Shown piece after piece: positions 33,150-42,093 of a stretch of DNA of 64,000 nt. The position numbers were made by a program, and so were the translations under genes. The notes under the pieces are model-generated. The model ran no database searches. It saw only the letters and a program-made list of their open reading frames with translations, and was not told the DNA's origin. Source of the DNA: Streptomyces koelreuteriae (GTDB lineage Bacteria; Actinomycetota; Actinomycetes; Streptomycetales; Streptomycetaceae); assembly GCF_018604545.1 (NCBI RefSeq), contig NZ_CP075896.1, positions 7,440,001 to 7,504,000 of the forward strand, written 5' to 3'. Position 1 is the first letter of the stretch. Every line of letters starts with the position of its first letter.

Positions 33150-35228
33150 ATGACCGATCCCATCCACCCGCCACAGGGGCGCCCCCGGAAGGCCGCCCAC
33201 CCGTCCCGGCGCAGTGTCGTCGCCGCACTCGGCGCCGTCGGCTGCGTCGCCCTGCCCGCCTGGCCGGACACGGCGCGGGCCGCGGACCGTGCGGCCTCGG
33301 CAGCGCAGGACGGCCCGGTGCTCGACACCCATCCGGCCACCGAACCGTCCGGCACGCACGTGCGCGAGGTCGCCGGCACCAACGTGGTCTTCCAGTACGG
33401 CGCGGTGCTCCCCGCGTTCGACGGCTGGCGCACGCATGAGCCCACCCGCGAGTACCTGTCCCTGGACAAGCGCTGGCGCTTCCGCTTCGACCCCGGCAAC
33501 AAGGGCCTCGACGAGGGCTGGCAGTCCCCGCGCTTCGACGACCGGGCGTGGGGCCGCATCGACGTCCCGTCGGCCTGGGACCTGCTCGACACGCCCGGAT
33601 TCGCCTCGGAGACCGGCAGATTCGGCAAGGGCACCGCGTTCGCCGACGGCTACGCCTGGTACCGCACCACCGTCGACGTTCCCGGCTCCTGGCGGGCCCG
33701 CCATGTGCGCATGGCCTTCCTGGCCGCCGGCTACAGCGCCGAGGTCTGGCTCGACGGCACCCACCTCGGCAAGCACGAGGGCGCCAATTCCCCGTTCGCG
33801 CTTCCGGTGGGCAAGGCGCTCAAGCCGGGAACCCGGCAGACGATCGCGGTGCGGGTGTTCCGCAGGGCGACCTACACCGACTACACGGCCTCGCCCGGGC
33901 AGCCGGTCACCGACGACCACGAGATCCCGTACAAGCCGGTCGACTACTGGCCCTACGCCGGCCTGACCAGGTCCGCCTGGATCGAGGCGGTCCCACGGGT
34001 CACCATCGCCAAGCTGCTCGTGACCGGTGCGAACGGGAGACTCGAGGCGCGGGCGGTGATCGAGAATCACGGTCCCGCCGACTTCGACGGTTCTCTGACG
34101 CTGGATGCCGGCCGGGGGAGTGGTGCGCGGCCGACCGTGGTCACGGCCCGCATACCGGCCCGGTCGGCCGGCGTCGTGCGCGTCTCGGTCCCCGTGCCCC
34201 GCGCGCCACGGTGGAGTCCGGCCTCGCCGCACACGCTCACGGCGCGCGCCACCCTGACCGCCAGGAAGCCCGGGGGGCCGCGTGTGGACACCCTGTCCAC
34301 ACGCTACGGCGTGCGTGACCTGTCGGTGGCGGACGGGCAACTGCGGCTGAACGGCAGGCCTCTGTTCCTCAAGGGTCTCAACTGGCACGAGGAGACCGGC
34401 GCCCACGGGCGGGCCATGACGCGCGCCGCGTACGACAAGGAGCTGGGCCACATCACGGAAGTGGGCGCCAACTTCGTCCGCAACTGCGTCTACAACCGCC
34501 ACCCGTACGTCTACGACTGGGCGGACGAGCACGGAGTGCTCGTGATGGACGACGTCGACACCATGTGGCTCAACACGGCCCAGGAGAAGCTGCAGACCGA
34601 ACGCTACGGACTCGCCCGGGCACTGGCCCTGACGATGGCGTGGAACCAGCACAACCACCCGTCGGTGATCCTGTGGTGTCTGCAGAACGAGTCGGAGATC
34701 GACGCCGACGGCGCCCCCGTCTACCGTGCCTGGCTCGCCGACATGAAGGCGGCCGTGAAGGCGGTCGATCTCACCGCCCGGCCGGTGACGTGGGCCTCCA
34801 ACACCAGCAACGACCCCGCCTTCGACCTGGCCGACGTGATCGGGTTCAACGAGTATTTCGGCTACTTCTACGGCAAGGACGCCGACCTCGGCCCGACGCT
34901 GGACGCGGTGCACGCGAAGTACCCCGGCAAGCCGATCCTGATCACCGAGAACGGCACCTGGTCGGATGCCGGCAATCACGGCCCGAGCACCACCCAGGGC
35001 ACTGAGGAGTGGCAGGCGGCGAGCTTCACCGCCCACTGGAATCAAGTGGCCGAGCGCAGCGAGTTCGTCGCCGGCTTCACTTACTGGGTCCTGAAGGACT
35101 ACAAGCAGCGGGCCGGGTACAACCAGGACCACAACGGCATCTCCGTCATGGGCCTGCTCACCTTCGGCGAGGAGCGGCCCAAGCTCGTCCACGAGACGTT
35201 CCGGAAGGCGGTCAACCCCAGGCCGTAG
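33150..35228 (+). CDS. exported GH2 glycosidase (beta-galactosidase/glucuronidase type)
   Basis: A 692-aa glycoside hydrolase family 2 enzyme with a Tat signal (SRRSVVAALGAVG, then AWPDTARAAD). Domains in order: sugar-binding jelly roll (RWRFRFDPGNKGLDEGWQSPRFDD, WYRTTVDVP, YSAEVWLDGTHLGKHEGANSPF), immunoglobulin-like domain, and TIM barrel. The acid/base Glu is residue 514 in LWCLQNESEI and the nucleophile is probably Glu 600 in ILITENGTW. Whether the sugar is galactose or glucuronic acid cannot be settled; the adjacent galactonate pathway favours a beta-galactoside. Located opposite the cytoplasmic glycosidase and convergent with the sugar transporter. Confidence 0.85.
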   Translation: MTDPIHPPQGRPRKAAHPSRRSVVAALGAVGCVALPAWPDTARAADRAASAAQDGPVLDTHPATEPSGTHVREVAGTNVVFQYGAVLPAFDGWRTHEPTREYLSLDKRWRFRFDPGNKGLDEGWQSPRFDDRAWGRIDVPSAWDLLDTPGFASETGRFGKGTAFADGYAWYRTTVDVPGSWRARHVRMAFLAAGYSAEVWLDGTHLGKHEGANSPFALPVGKALKPGTRQTIAVRVFRRATYTDYTASPGQPVTDDHEIPYKPVDYWPYAGLTRSAWIEAVPRVTIAKLLVTGANGRLEARAVIENHGPADFDGSLTLDAGRGSGARPTVVTARIPARSAGVVRVSVPVPRAPRWSPASPHTLTARATLTARKPGGPRVDTLSTRYGVRDLSVADGQLRLNGRPLFLKGLNWHEETGAHGRAMTRAAYDKELGHITEVGANFVRNCVYNRHPYVYDWADEHGVLVMDDVDTMWLNTAQEKLQTERYGLARALALTMAWNQHNHPSVILWCLQNESEIDADGAPVYRAWLADMKAAVKAVDLTARPVTWASNTSNDPAFDLADVIGFNEYFGYFYGKDADLGPTLDAVHAKYPGKPILITENGTWSDAGNHGPSTTQGTEEWQAASFTAHWNQVAERSEFVAGFTYWVLKDYKQRAGYNQDHNGISVMGLLTFGEERPKLVHETFRKAVNPRP

Positions 35229-35239
35229 AAGGCAAGACA

Positions 35240-35279
35240 GTGGCGCGGGCCCGGCGATGAAACGCCGGGCACGCGCCAC
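35240..35279. terminator. bidirectional terminator between GH2 and transporter operon
   Basis: GTGGCGCG..CCCGGCG, loop ATGAAA, CGCCGGG..CGCGCCAC: a 15-pair stem with one 2-nt internal loop, between two convergent stop codons. Confidence 0.8.
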
Positions 35280-35285
35280 CGTGCG

Positions 35286-36221
35286 TCAGCCCTTGACGCT
35301 GCCCTGGGTCAGACCCGAACGCCAGTAGCGCTGCAGGACGAGCATCGCTGCGGCCAGTGGAAGGATCGAGAGGAACGCGCCGCCCACCGTGAGCTGGTAG
35401 AGCTCGGGAGTGCGGTCGGCCGCCGTCTGCCAGGTGGTCAGGCCCAGCGTGATGGGGTACTTCCGGTCGTCGGAGAGCATCACCAGCGGCAGGAAGTAGT
35501 TGTTCCAGATACCGACGAACTGGAACAGGAAAACGGTCACCAGCGCGGGCGTCATCGTGCGCAGGACGAGGGTGCCGAAGATCCGCCACTCGCCGGCGCC
35601 GTCCACCCGTGCCGCCTCCAGCATCTCCGCCGGTACCGCGGCCTCCGCGTAGATCCGGCACAGATACACGCCGAACGGGCTGACCATGCTGGGGATCAGC
35701 ACGGCCCAGTACGTATTGGCCAGGCCCGCCTTGCTGAACAGCAGGTACATCGGCAGGGCGAGCGTGGTGCTGGGGAGCAGCACACCGGCGAGCACGGCCT
35801 TGAAGACGGCCTCCCGCCCGCGGAAGCGGTAGACGGCGAGGGCGTATCCGGCTGCCCCCGCCAGCAGGGTGGCCAGTGCGCCGCCCACTCCCGCGTACAG
35901 GACGCTGTTGAAGGTCCAGCTCCAGAAGATGCCGTCGCTGTAGGAGAAGACCTTCGACAGGTTGTCCAGCCACTGCGGGTCGGAGAACCACAGTCCGAAG
36001 GTGCCGAAGAGGCCGGCGCTGCTCTTGGTGGAGGCCACCACCAGCCAGTAGACGGGCAGCAGGAAGTACAGGGCTGCGATGGTCAGGAGCGCGACGAGCA
36101 GGATCCGAGAGGGCTTCACTCCGCGACGCGGCCTGCCGTCACGGCGCGTTCCGGCGGTCTGTGAGGTGTGGGCGGACGCGGCCGGCACGGGCTTCTCGGC
36201 GGGAGGTGTGGACACGCTCAC
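35286..36221 (-). CDS. CUT1 sugar ABC transporter permease (MalG type)
   Basis: A 311-aa permease. After ~35 polar residues come six membrane helices; the EAA loop is EMLEAARVDGAGEWRIFGTLVLRTMTPAL. The protein ends QRYWRSGLTQGSVKG, the conserved C-terminus of MalG-type subunits. GTG 36221 overlaps the stop of the MalF-type gene (GTGA). No ATPase gene is present in the cluster; Streptomyces sugar importers of this class share the MsiK ATPase encoded elsewhere. Confidence 0.9.
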   Translation of the reverse strand: MSVSTPPAEKPVPAASAHTSQTAGTRRDGRPRRGVKPSRILLVALLTIAALYFLLPVYWLVVASTKSSAGLFGTFGLWFSDPQWLDNLSKVFSYSDGIFWSWTFNSVLYAGVGGALATLLAGAAGYALAVYRFRGREAVFKAVLAGVLLPSTTLALPMYLLFSKAGLANTYWAVLIPSMVSPFGVYLCRIYAEAAVPAEMLEAARVDGAGEWRIFGTLVLRTMTPALVTVFLFQFVGIWNNYFLPLVMLSDDRKYPITLGLTTWQTAADRTPELYQLTVGGAFLSILPLAAAMLVLQRYWRSGLTQGSVKG

Positions 36222-37165
36222 CGGGCATCCCTTCTTTCCTTGCGGTTCACCAGGCTGAGGAAGCCGAAGGACAGCACGCTCGCCACCAGGGCGAGGATCA
36301 CCGACTCGGCCGCGGCGAGGTAGATGTTGTTGTTGGCGAACGCCTCGTTGTAGGCGCTCAGGTTCGGTGTGTACGAGTTGGTGACCGTCGAGGTCAGTGG
36401 CTTGATGACCAGCGGTTCGGCGAACAGTTGCAGCGTTCCGATGATGGAGAACACGCCGGTGAGCACCAGGGCCGGCCGGGCCAGGGGCAGCTTGATCCGG
36501 ACAGCCGTCTGCCAGGTACTCGCCCCGTCGATGCGGGCGGCCTCGTAGAGCTCCTGGGGGATCGCCTTGAGCTGGGCGACGATCACCAGCATGTTGTAGC
36601 CGGCGAACTCCCAGATCACGATGTTGGCGATCGACCAGAGCACGTTGTCGTATCCGAGGAAGTCGGGCGCGAGACCGACCTTGCCGAGCAGGTCGACGAT
36701 GGGGCTCACTCCGGGCACGTAGAGGAAGCCCCACAGGATCGACGCGATGACGCCGGGCACGCCGTAGGGCAGGAAGTAGGCGGCGCGCAGGATGCCCGCC
36801 CAGCGGTGGGAGAGCGTGTCGAGCGCCAGGGCCAGCGCCGTGGACAGCAGCAGCATCACGGGGATCTGCACGAGCCCGAAGAGCAGCACCCGCGCGAAGC
36901 TCTCCAGGAAGGCCGACTGCTGCAGCGCGAGGGCGTAGTTGTCCAGTCCGGCGAAGCCGAGAGTGGCCGGGCCGAGGCCCAGCGGACCGGAGCGGACCGG
37001 TGTGAGCAGGCTCTGGTAGACGGCGTAGCCGAGCGGGAGGACGAAGGTGAACAGGAAGAGGGCGACGAAGGGGAGCAGGAAGCCCCATGCCGCCCGGTCG
37101 GGGCGGGCGGAGCGCCGGCTGCCGCCCGGTGCGGACGTCGTCCTCCGGCTGGTCGTTGTGCTCAT
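36218..37165 (-). CDS. CUT1 sugar ABC transporter permease (MalF type)
   Basis: A 315-aa permease with six membrane helices (WGFLLPFVALFLFTFVLPLG first). The EAA loop is ELYEAARIDGASTWQTAVRIKLPLARPAL. Its ATG overlaps the stop of the binding-protein gene (ATGA), giving a tightly coupled three-gene unit. Partner of the MalG-type subunit; imports the oligosaccharide bound by the lipoprotein. Confidence 0.9.
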   Translation of the reverse strand: MSTTTSRRTTSAPGGSRRSARPDRAAWGFLLPFVALFLFTFVLPLGYAVYQSLLTPVRSGPLGLGPATLGFAGLDNYALALQQSAFLESFARVLLFGLVQIPVMLLLSTALALALDTLSHRWAGILRAAYFLPYGVPGVIASILWGFLYVPGVSPIVDLLGKVGLAPDFLGYDNVLWSIANIVIWEFAGYNMLVIVAQLKAIPQELYEAARIDGASTWQTAVRIKLPLARPALVLTGVFSIIGTLQLFAEPLVIKPLTSTVTNSYTPNLSAYNEAFANNNIYLAAAESVILALVASVLSFGFLSLVNRKERRDAR

Positions 37166-38514
37166 CGCGCGCTCCTCGCCTTCAGACCCTTGGCCAGCAG
37201 GTTGTCCACGGTCCGTTTCTGGGCGATGGCCAGCGACCCGGCGAGGCTGCCGTCTCCGGCGATCGAAGCGCCGAAGGCATCCTGGAGTTGGGCGAAGTCG
37301 GCGTCCGTGGTGGGAGACCACTTCCAGGAGGTGTCGATGGTCCGATCGGACACGGTGAACACGTCGTTGTAGCGCTGTCCGCCGAAGAACGGGTCGGGCT
37401 TGTCGAGTGCCGATCCGCGGAAGATGCCCGTGGCGGCGGGCCAGCCGTAGCCGACGGAGATGTTCAGGTCGACGGCCTTGCGGTCGGTGTTGATCCAGTG
37501 CGCGAACCGCAGCGCCTCACGCGGGTGGCGGGTTCCCTGCAGGATCGCGGTGGACGAACCGCCCCAGTTGGCGGAGGCATTCTGCCCCGCCTTCCACTGG
37601 GGCAGCAGGGCGACCCGCCACTTCCCCGCGGTGCCCGGCGCATTGCCGCGCAGCAGGGCGTCGCCCCACTGAGGTCCGACCCAGGCGGCGATCTTTCCGG
37701 TCTGGACATGCTTGTACCAGGCGCTGGACATGTCGGGTTCGACGAAGACGAGGTCGTCGCGGACCATTCGCTCCCAGTAGTCCGCGACCTCGCGGGAGAG
37801 GTCGTTGTCCATGTCGGCGATCCAGGTGTCGCCCTCGGTGCGCACCCACCGGGCGCCGCGCTGCCAGCACATCGCGGCGAACCAGGTGGGCTGGTTGGGT
37901 GCGAACGCGCACAGCCGGGCGCCGTTGCCGCGGGCCTTGACCACGCGGGCGGCCTGCTCGAACTCGGCCCAGGTCGTGGGTGTTTCGATGCCCCACTTCG
38001 CGAAGAGGTCCCGCCGGTAGAAGAGACCCATCGGGCCGGACGCCTGAGGGACGGTGTAGACCTTGCCGTCGAAGACGCCCTGCTGCCACTGCCACGGCAC
38101 ATAGCTGTCGCGCAGTTCGTCAGCACCGTAGTCACTCAGGTTCGTCAGGCCGTTGACCAGCATGAAGCCGGGAAGCTCGTGGTACTCGACCTGCGCCAGG
38201 TCCGGAGGGTTCCCGGCCGTCAGCGAGGAGTGCATCTTCTGGTAGCCGCCCTGAACGTTCGCGGGGATGGTCTGCATCTCGACCTGGATGTCGGGGTGCG
38301 TCCGGTTCCACAAGTCGACGGTCTTCTGCATCGGTACCCACGTCCAGAAGACGAGCTTGACCTTCTGGCCGCGGCGCGTGGGTGCCTGCCTGGTCGTGCG
38401 GGCGGCCCCGACGGCCTCGCCGCAGGCGGTCAGAGCCGGGGCGGCTGCCAGCGCCGCGGCCGTTCCGGCCCCCCACCGGAGAACGGCTCTCCGCGATGGT
38501 GCTGAGGTGTCCAT
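37162..38514 (-). CDS. sugar ABC transporter substrate-binding lipoprotein
   Basis: A 450-aa extracellular binding protein (cluster B, family 1). The signal combines a twin-arginine motif (SRRAVLRWGAG) with a lipobox (LTACG), so it is probably a Tat-exported lipoprotein. Mature features: VKLVFWTWVPMQKTVDLWNR, HSSLTAGNPPDLAQVEYHEL, PQASGPMGLFYRRDLF. First gene of the importer operon, divergent from the SDR gene across an AT-rich region at 38,640-38,670. The ligand is unknown but likely the galactoside degraded by the neighbouring enzymes. Confidence 0.88.
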   Translation of the reverse strand: MDTSAPSRRAVLRWGAGTAAALAAAPALTACGEAVGAARTTRQAPTRRGQKVKLVFWTWVPMQKTVDLWNRTHPDIQVEMQTIPANVQGGYQKMHSSLTAGNPPDLAQVEYHELPGFMLVNGLTNLSDYGADELRDSYVPWQWQQGVFDGKVYTVPQASGPMGLFYRRDLFAKWGIETPTTWAEFEQAARVVKARGNGARLCAFAPNQPTWFAAMCWQRGARWVRTEGDTWIADMDNDLSREVADYWERMVRDDLVFVEPDMSSAWYKHVQTGKIAAWVGPQWGDALLRGNAPGTAGKWRVALLPQWKAGQNASANWGGSSTAILQGTRHPREALRFAHWINTDRKAVDLNISVGYGWPAATGIFRGSALDKPDPFFGGQRYNDVFTVSDRTIDTSWKWSPTTDADFAQLQDAFGASIAGDGSLAGSLAIAQKRTVDNLLAKGLKARSAR

Positions 38515-38648
38515 GTGTGTCCCTTTGCTCTACGGCTTGCGCGCCTGGACCTGCCGCGACGGCCTCCGACCACAGGTCGGTGCGGCCGGCCGTGCTGTGT
38601 GGTGCGTGCCGGTCAGTCTTGGAGCGCCGAGCAGCCCCGTCAAGATAT

Positions 38649-38666
38649 ATGCATTATTAATTGAAA
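38649..38666. promoter_or_regulatory. AT-rich element between transporter operon and SDR
   Basis: ATGCATTATTAATTGAAA stands out in GC-rich DNA in the divergent promoter region. It resembles the dyad at 33,012 (shared CATTATT...GAA). Candidate shared operator or promoter elements. Confidence 0.4.
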
Positions 38667-38728
38667 GAGCTATCCTGGGTCCAGGGCACCGACTCATGGG
38701 GCCGGGCAGTCGAAGGGGAGAGCGCACG

Positions 38729-39490
38729 ATGACGGGATGCCGCAGGATGGCGGGGCGGGTGGCGGTGATCACCGGCGCGGCGCACGGGATCGGAGCGGCC
38801 ACGGCGCGCAGGCTCGCGGCTGAAGGCGCGGCGATCGTGGTCACGGACGTGGACGACGTGGCGGGCAAGGCGGTCGCGGGAGCCATCGCGGACGACGGCG
38901 GGAGCGCGGAGTACGTCCGCTGTGACGTGACCTCGGCCGCCGACTGGGAGAACCTGGCCCGCCACGTCGACGAGCGTCACGGCCGGCTGGACGTGCTGCA
39001 CAGCAACGCCTTCGCTCAACTGAACAAGCCCGCCCACGAACTGAGCGAGGCGGAGTGGGACGGTCAGATGGCCGTGCTGCTCAAGCCGGCCTGGCGGGCG
39101 ATGAAGACCTTCGCGGTCCCGCTGCGTGAAGCGTCGGGCTCCGTCATCCTCACTTCCTCCGTGCACGCGGTCATCGGCCTGCCCGGCCACGCCGCCTACG
39201 CCGCGGCGAAGGGCGCGCTGTGCTCGCTGGGGCGGCAGCTGGCCGTCGAGTACGGGCCGGACATCCGGGTCAACACCGTGCTGCCCGGCCCCATCCTCAC
39301 CGCCGCCTGGGACGGGATACCGGAAGCCGACCGGGCGCTCAGCGTGGCGGCCACGGCCGCCAAGCGCTTCGGCATGCCCGAGGAAGTGGCCTCCGCCGTC
39401 GCCTTCCTGGCATCACAGGACGCGTCGTACGTGACCGGCGCGAGCCTCGTGGTCGATGGAGGATGGAGTGTCATGAAGGAGTCCTCGTGA
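38729..39490 (+). CDS. SDR-family sugar dehydrogenase
   Basis: A 253-aa short-chain dehydrogenase: cofactor motif ITGAAHGIGAATARRLAAEG, Asp in VVTDVDD (favouring NAD), HSNAFAQ in place of the usual NNAG, catalytic Ser in LTSSVHAV, YAAAK (Tyr-Lys), and the C-terminal GASLVVDGGW. The replacement of NNAG by HSNA is uncommon. In context it may oxidise D-galactose (or another aldose) to the lactone, the first step before lactonase and galactonate dehydratase; this is inference. ATG 38729 follows GGGGAG. The GntR regulator gene starts 44 bp downstream. Confidence 0.82.
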   Translation: MTGCRRMAGRVAVITGAAHGIGAATARRLAAEGAAIVVTDVDDVAGKAVAGAIADDGGSAEYVRCDVTSAADWENLARHVDERHGRLDVLHSNAFAQLNKPAHELSEAEWDGQMAVLLKPAWRAMKTFAVPLREASGSVILTSSVHAVIGLPGHAAYAAAKGALCSLGRQLAVEYGPDIRVNTVLPGPILTAAWDGIPEADRALSVAATAAKRFGMPEEVASAVAFLASQDASYVTGASLVVDGGWSVMKESS

Positions 39491-39533
39491 ACGGCGCGCA
39501 CAGCGGTTCTGGACCTGAACGGAAACGGAGAAC

Positions 39534-40280
39534 GTGGTGACCCATCCCGGTAAGGGGCTGCACGGCCAGGCCGTGGAGGAGCTGGGCCGGCGCATCATCC
39601 GCGGCGACTACCCTCCGGGCTCCGTGGTGGACCCGGTCGGACTGGAGACGGAACTCGGGGTCAGCAAGACCGTGGTCCGCGAGGCGATGCGGGTGCTGGC
39701 GTCCAAGGGCCTGCTGGAGTCGAAGCAGAAGCGCGGTACGACCATCCGGCCCCGGGCCGACTGGAACCTGCTCGACAGTGATCTGCTGCGCTGGCAGGGC
39801 AGCAGCGCTCCGACGGAGGGCTTCCTGGAGGACCTCGCCGAGGTCCGCGCGATCGTCGAGCCCGCCGGGGCCCGGCTCGCCGCGGGCCGCCGCACCGACG
39901 CCGACCTGGACGCGATGCGGCGGGCGCTGGACGCGATGGCGGCGGCGGGGACGGACGCGGACGCCATGGTCGAGGCGGACCTGGCCTTCCACCGTGCCCT
40001 GCTGGATGCCGCGCACAACGAACTCCTGAGCCGCATGGAGGTCGTCATCGAGGCCGGGCTGCGCGTCCGCGACCGGATCGTGCACGGCGCCCGGCACTTC
40101 TCCGACTCCATACCCGTGCACCGGGAACTGCTGGACGCGGTCGAGGCGGGCGACCCGGACGCCGCCGTGGCCGCCGTCGCATCACTCCTGGCCCAGGCGT
40201 CCCAGGACCTGGCGGCCGTGCAGTCGCAGGACACCTTCGACGAAGCCGACACCGACGCCGTGCCGGAGGAAACTCCTTGA
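39534..40280 (+). CDS. GntR/FCD-family regulator of the sugar-acid cluster
   Basis: A 248-aa FadR-subfamily GntR regulator. N-terminal winged helix: LHGQAVEELGRRIIRGDYPPGSVV, ELGVSKTVVREAMRVLASKGLLESKQKRGT. C-terminal FCD domain: EVRAIVEPAGARLAAGRRTDAD, EADLAFHRALLDAAHNELL, VHRELLDAVEAGD, with the Asp/His residues that bind a metal and an acidic ligand. Such regulators usually sense the pathway acid (galactonate or 2-keto-3-deoxygalactonate) and are released from DNA by it. The stop overlaps the TTG start of dgoD (TTGA). Adjacent GTG codons at 39534 and 39537 are both possible starts. Confidence 0.88.
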   Translation: MVTHPGKGLHGQAVEELGRRIIRGDYPPGSVVDPVGLETELGVSKTVVREAMRVLASKGLLESKQKRGTTIRPRADWNLLDSDLLRWQGSSAPTEGFLEDLAEVRAIVEPAGARLAAGRRTDADLDAMRRALDAMAAAGTDADAMVEADLAFHRALLDAAHNELLSRMEVVIEAGLRVRDRIVHGARHFSDSIPVHRELLDAVEAGDPDAAVAAVASLLAQASQDLAAVQSQDTFDEADTDAVPEETP

Positions 40281-41422
40281 AGATAACCGGACTTGAGACG
40301 TTCCTGGTCGCCCCGCGCTGGCTGTTCCTGCGCATCGCCACCGACGAGGGCATCACCGGCTGGGGCGAGCCCGTGGTCGAGGGACGCGCCGACACCGTGC
40401 GCGCCGCCGTCCACGAGCTGGCCGACTACCTCGTCGGCCGCGACCCGCTGCGTATCGAGGACCACTGGCAGGTTCTCACCAAGGGCGGCTTCTACCGTGG
40501 CGGGCCCATCCTCTCCAGCGCCGTCGCCGGCATCGACCAGGCCCTGTGGGACATCGCCGGCAAGACCTACGGCGCTCCCGTGCACCGTCTCCTCGGCGGC
40601 CCGGTGCGGGACCGCGTGCGGATGTACGCCTGGATCGGGGGCGACCGGCCGAGTGACGTGGCGGAGCTGGCCGAGGAGCAGATGAAGGCGGGCTTCACCG
40701 CCGTGAAGATGAACGCCTCGGCCGAACTCGCCCCGATCGACACCCCGGCCCGCACCGCCGAGGTCGTCGAACGCGTCGCGGCCGTCCGCGAGGTGCTCGG
40801 CGACGAGTGGGACATCGCCGTCGACTTCCACGGCCGTGTCTCCACCGCCATGTCACGCCGTCTGCTGCCCCTCCTCGAACCCCTGCACCCGCTGTTCGTC
40901 GAGGAACCCGTCCTGCCGGAACACTCGGGCCACCTGCGCAGCCTCGTCGAGTCCACGAGCATCCCGCTCGCGACCGGCGAACGCCTCTACTCCCGCTGGG
41001 ACTTCCGCGAGGTACTGGCCAGCGGCATCGCCGTCGCCCAGCCCGACCTGTCGCACGCCGGCGGCATCTCCGAGGTCCGCCGCATCGCGGCCATGGCCGA
41101 GACGCACGACGTCGCCATGGCTCCGCACTGCCCCCTCGGCCCGATCGCCCTGGCCGCGAGTCTGCAGATCGCCTTCTCCGTGCCGAACTTCCTCATCCAG
41201 GAGCAGAGCATGGGCATCCACTACAACCAGCAGTGCGACCTGCTGGAGTACGTGATGGACCCCGAGCCCTTCCGCTTCGAGGACGGCTACGCCGCCCGGG
41301 GGTCCCGCCCCGGGCTCGGCGTCGAGATCGACGAGAAGGCCGTACGCCGCGCCGCCGAGACCGGGCACCGCTGGCGCAACCCCGTATGGCGGGGCGCCGA
41401 CGGGGCGTTCACCGAATGGTGA
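40277..41422 (+). CDS. dgoD: D-galactonate dehydratase
   Basis: A 381-aa enolase-superfamily dehydratase closely matching DgoD, which converts D-galactonate to 2-dehydro-3-deoxygalactonate. Metal ligands and catalytic residues are visible in order: Asp and His of AVDFHGRVS, Glu of FVEEPVLPE, Glu of LATGERLYSRWDF, and the general acid His of MAPHCPLGPIALAASLQ; the N-terminal capping domain has ITGWGEPVVEGRADTVRAAV. The start is TTG (40277), overlapping the regulator stop; KITGLETFLV is the expected N-terminus. A TTG start plus overlap suggests tight coupling to the regulator. Confidence 0.9.
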   Translation: MKITGLETFLVAPRWLFLRIATDEGITGWGEPVVEGRADTVRAAVHELADYLVGRDPLRIEDHWQVLTKGGFYRGGPILSSAVAGIDQALWDIAGKTYGAPVHRLLGGPVRDRVRMYAWIGGDRPSDVAELAEEQMKAGFTAVKMNASAELAPIDTPARTAEVVERVAAVREVLGDEWDIAVDFHGRVSTAMSRRLLPLLEPLHPLFVEEPVLPEHSGHLRSLVESTSIPLATGERLYSRWDFREVLASGIAVAQPDLSHAGGISEVRRIAAMAETHDVAMAPHCPLGPIALAASLQIAFSVPNFLIQEQSMGIHYNQQCDLLEYVMDPEPFRFEDGYAARGSRPGLGVEIDEKAVRRAAETGHRWRNPVWRGADGAFTEW

Positions 41423-41463
41423 AGCCCCGCCTTGAACTTCGCACCGCAGGAGAACCTCACACC

Positions 41464-42093
41464 GTGAACCTCGTGGAAGCACTCCGAAAGCATCGCCTGC
41501 TGGCAATCGTGCGCGGCAACGACCCTGGCGCCGCCCTGCGCACCGTACGCACCCTCGTCGAGGAGGGCATCGAGGCCGTCGAGGTCTCCCTGACCACCAC
41601 CGACGCCCTGGCGGTGATCAAGCAGGCGCGCGCCGAACTCGGTCCGGACGCGCTGATCGGCGCCGGAACCGTGCGCACGGTCGCCGACGCCGAACGCGCC
41701 GTGGACGCCGGCGCCTCGTACCTCGTCACGCCGGCACTCGTCGACGGCCTGGGATCGAGCGAGGTCAGCGACGTACCCGTGCTGATGGGCGCCCTGACGC
41801 CGAGCGAGATCGAAGCCGCCCTCGCCCGAGGAGCCGACGCGATCAAGCTCTTCCCCGGCTCCCTCGGCGGACCGGACTATCTTCGGGCCCTGCGCGACCC
41901 GTTCCCAGACGTGCCCTTTGTGCCTGTCGGAGGAGTGGACGCTTCGGCAGCACGTGCCTATCTCGACCTGGGTGCGGTCGCCGTCGGTGTGGGCTCGCCC
42001 CTCGTCGGGGACGCAGGCAACGGCGGCGACCTGGGCCGACTCCGGGTCCGTGCAGCCGAGTTCCGCAAGGTGATAGCGGGGGAGACGCCATGA
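41464..42093 (+). CDS. 2-dehydro-3-deoxy-6-phosphogalactonate/gluconate aldolase
   Basis: A 209-aa class I aldolase of the KDPG/KDPGal family, cleaving the phosphorylated acid to pyruvate and glyceraldehyde 3-phosphate. Seen are LLAIVRGNDPGAA, the Glu of AVEVSLTT, GAGTVRT, LVTPAL and the Schiff-base Lys in ADAIKLFPGSLGG, then FVPVGGVD. GTG 41464 with AGGAG about 12 nt upstream. Overlaps the kinase start by four bases. A paralogue lies at 56,903. Confidence 0.88.
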   Translation: MNLVEALRKHRLLAIVRGNDPGAALRTVRTLVEEGIEAVEVSLTTTDALAVIKQARAELGPDALIGAGTVRTVADAERAVDAGASYLVTPALVDGLGSSEVSDVPVLMGALTPSEIEAALARGADAIKLFPGSLGGPDYLRALRDPFPDVPFVPVGGVDASAARAYLDLGAVAVGVGSPLVGDAGNGGDLGRLRVRAAEFRKVIAGETP

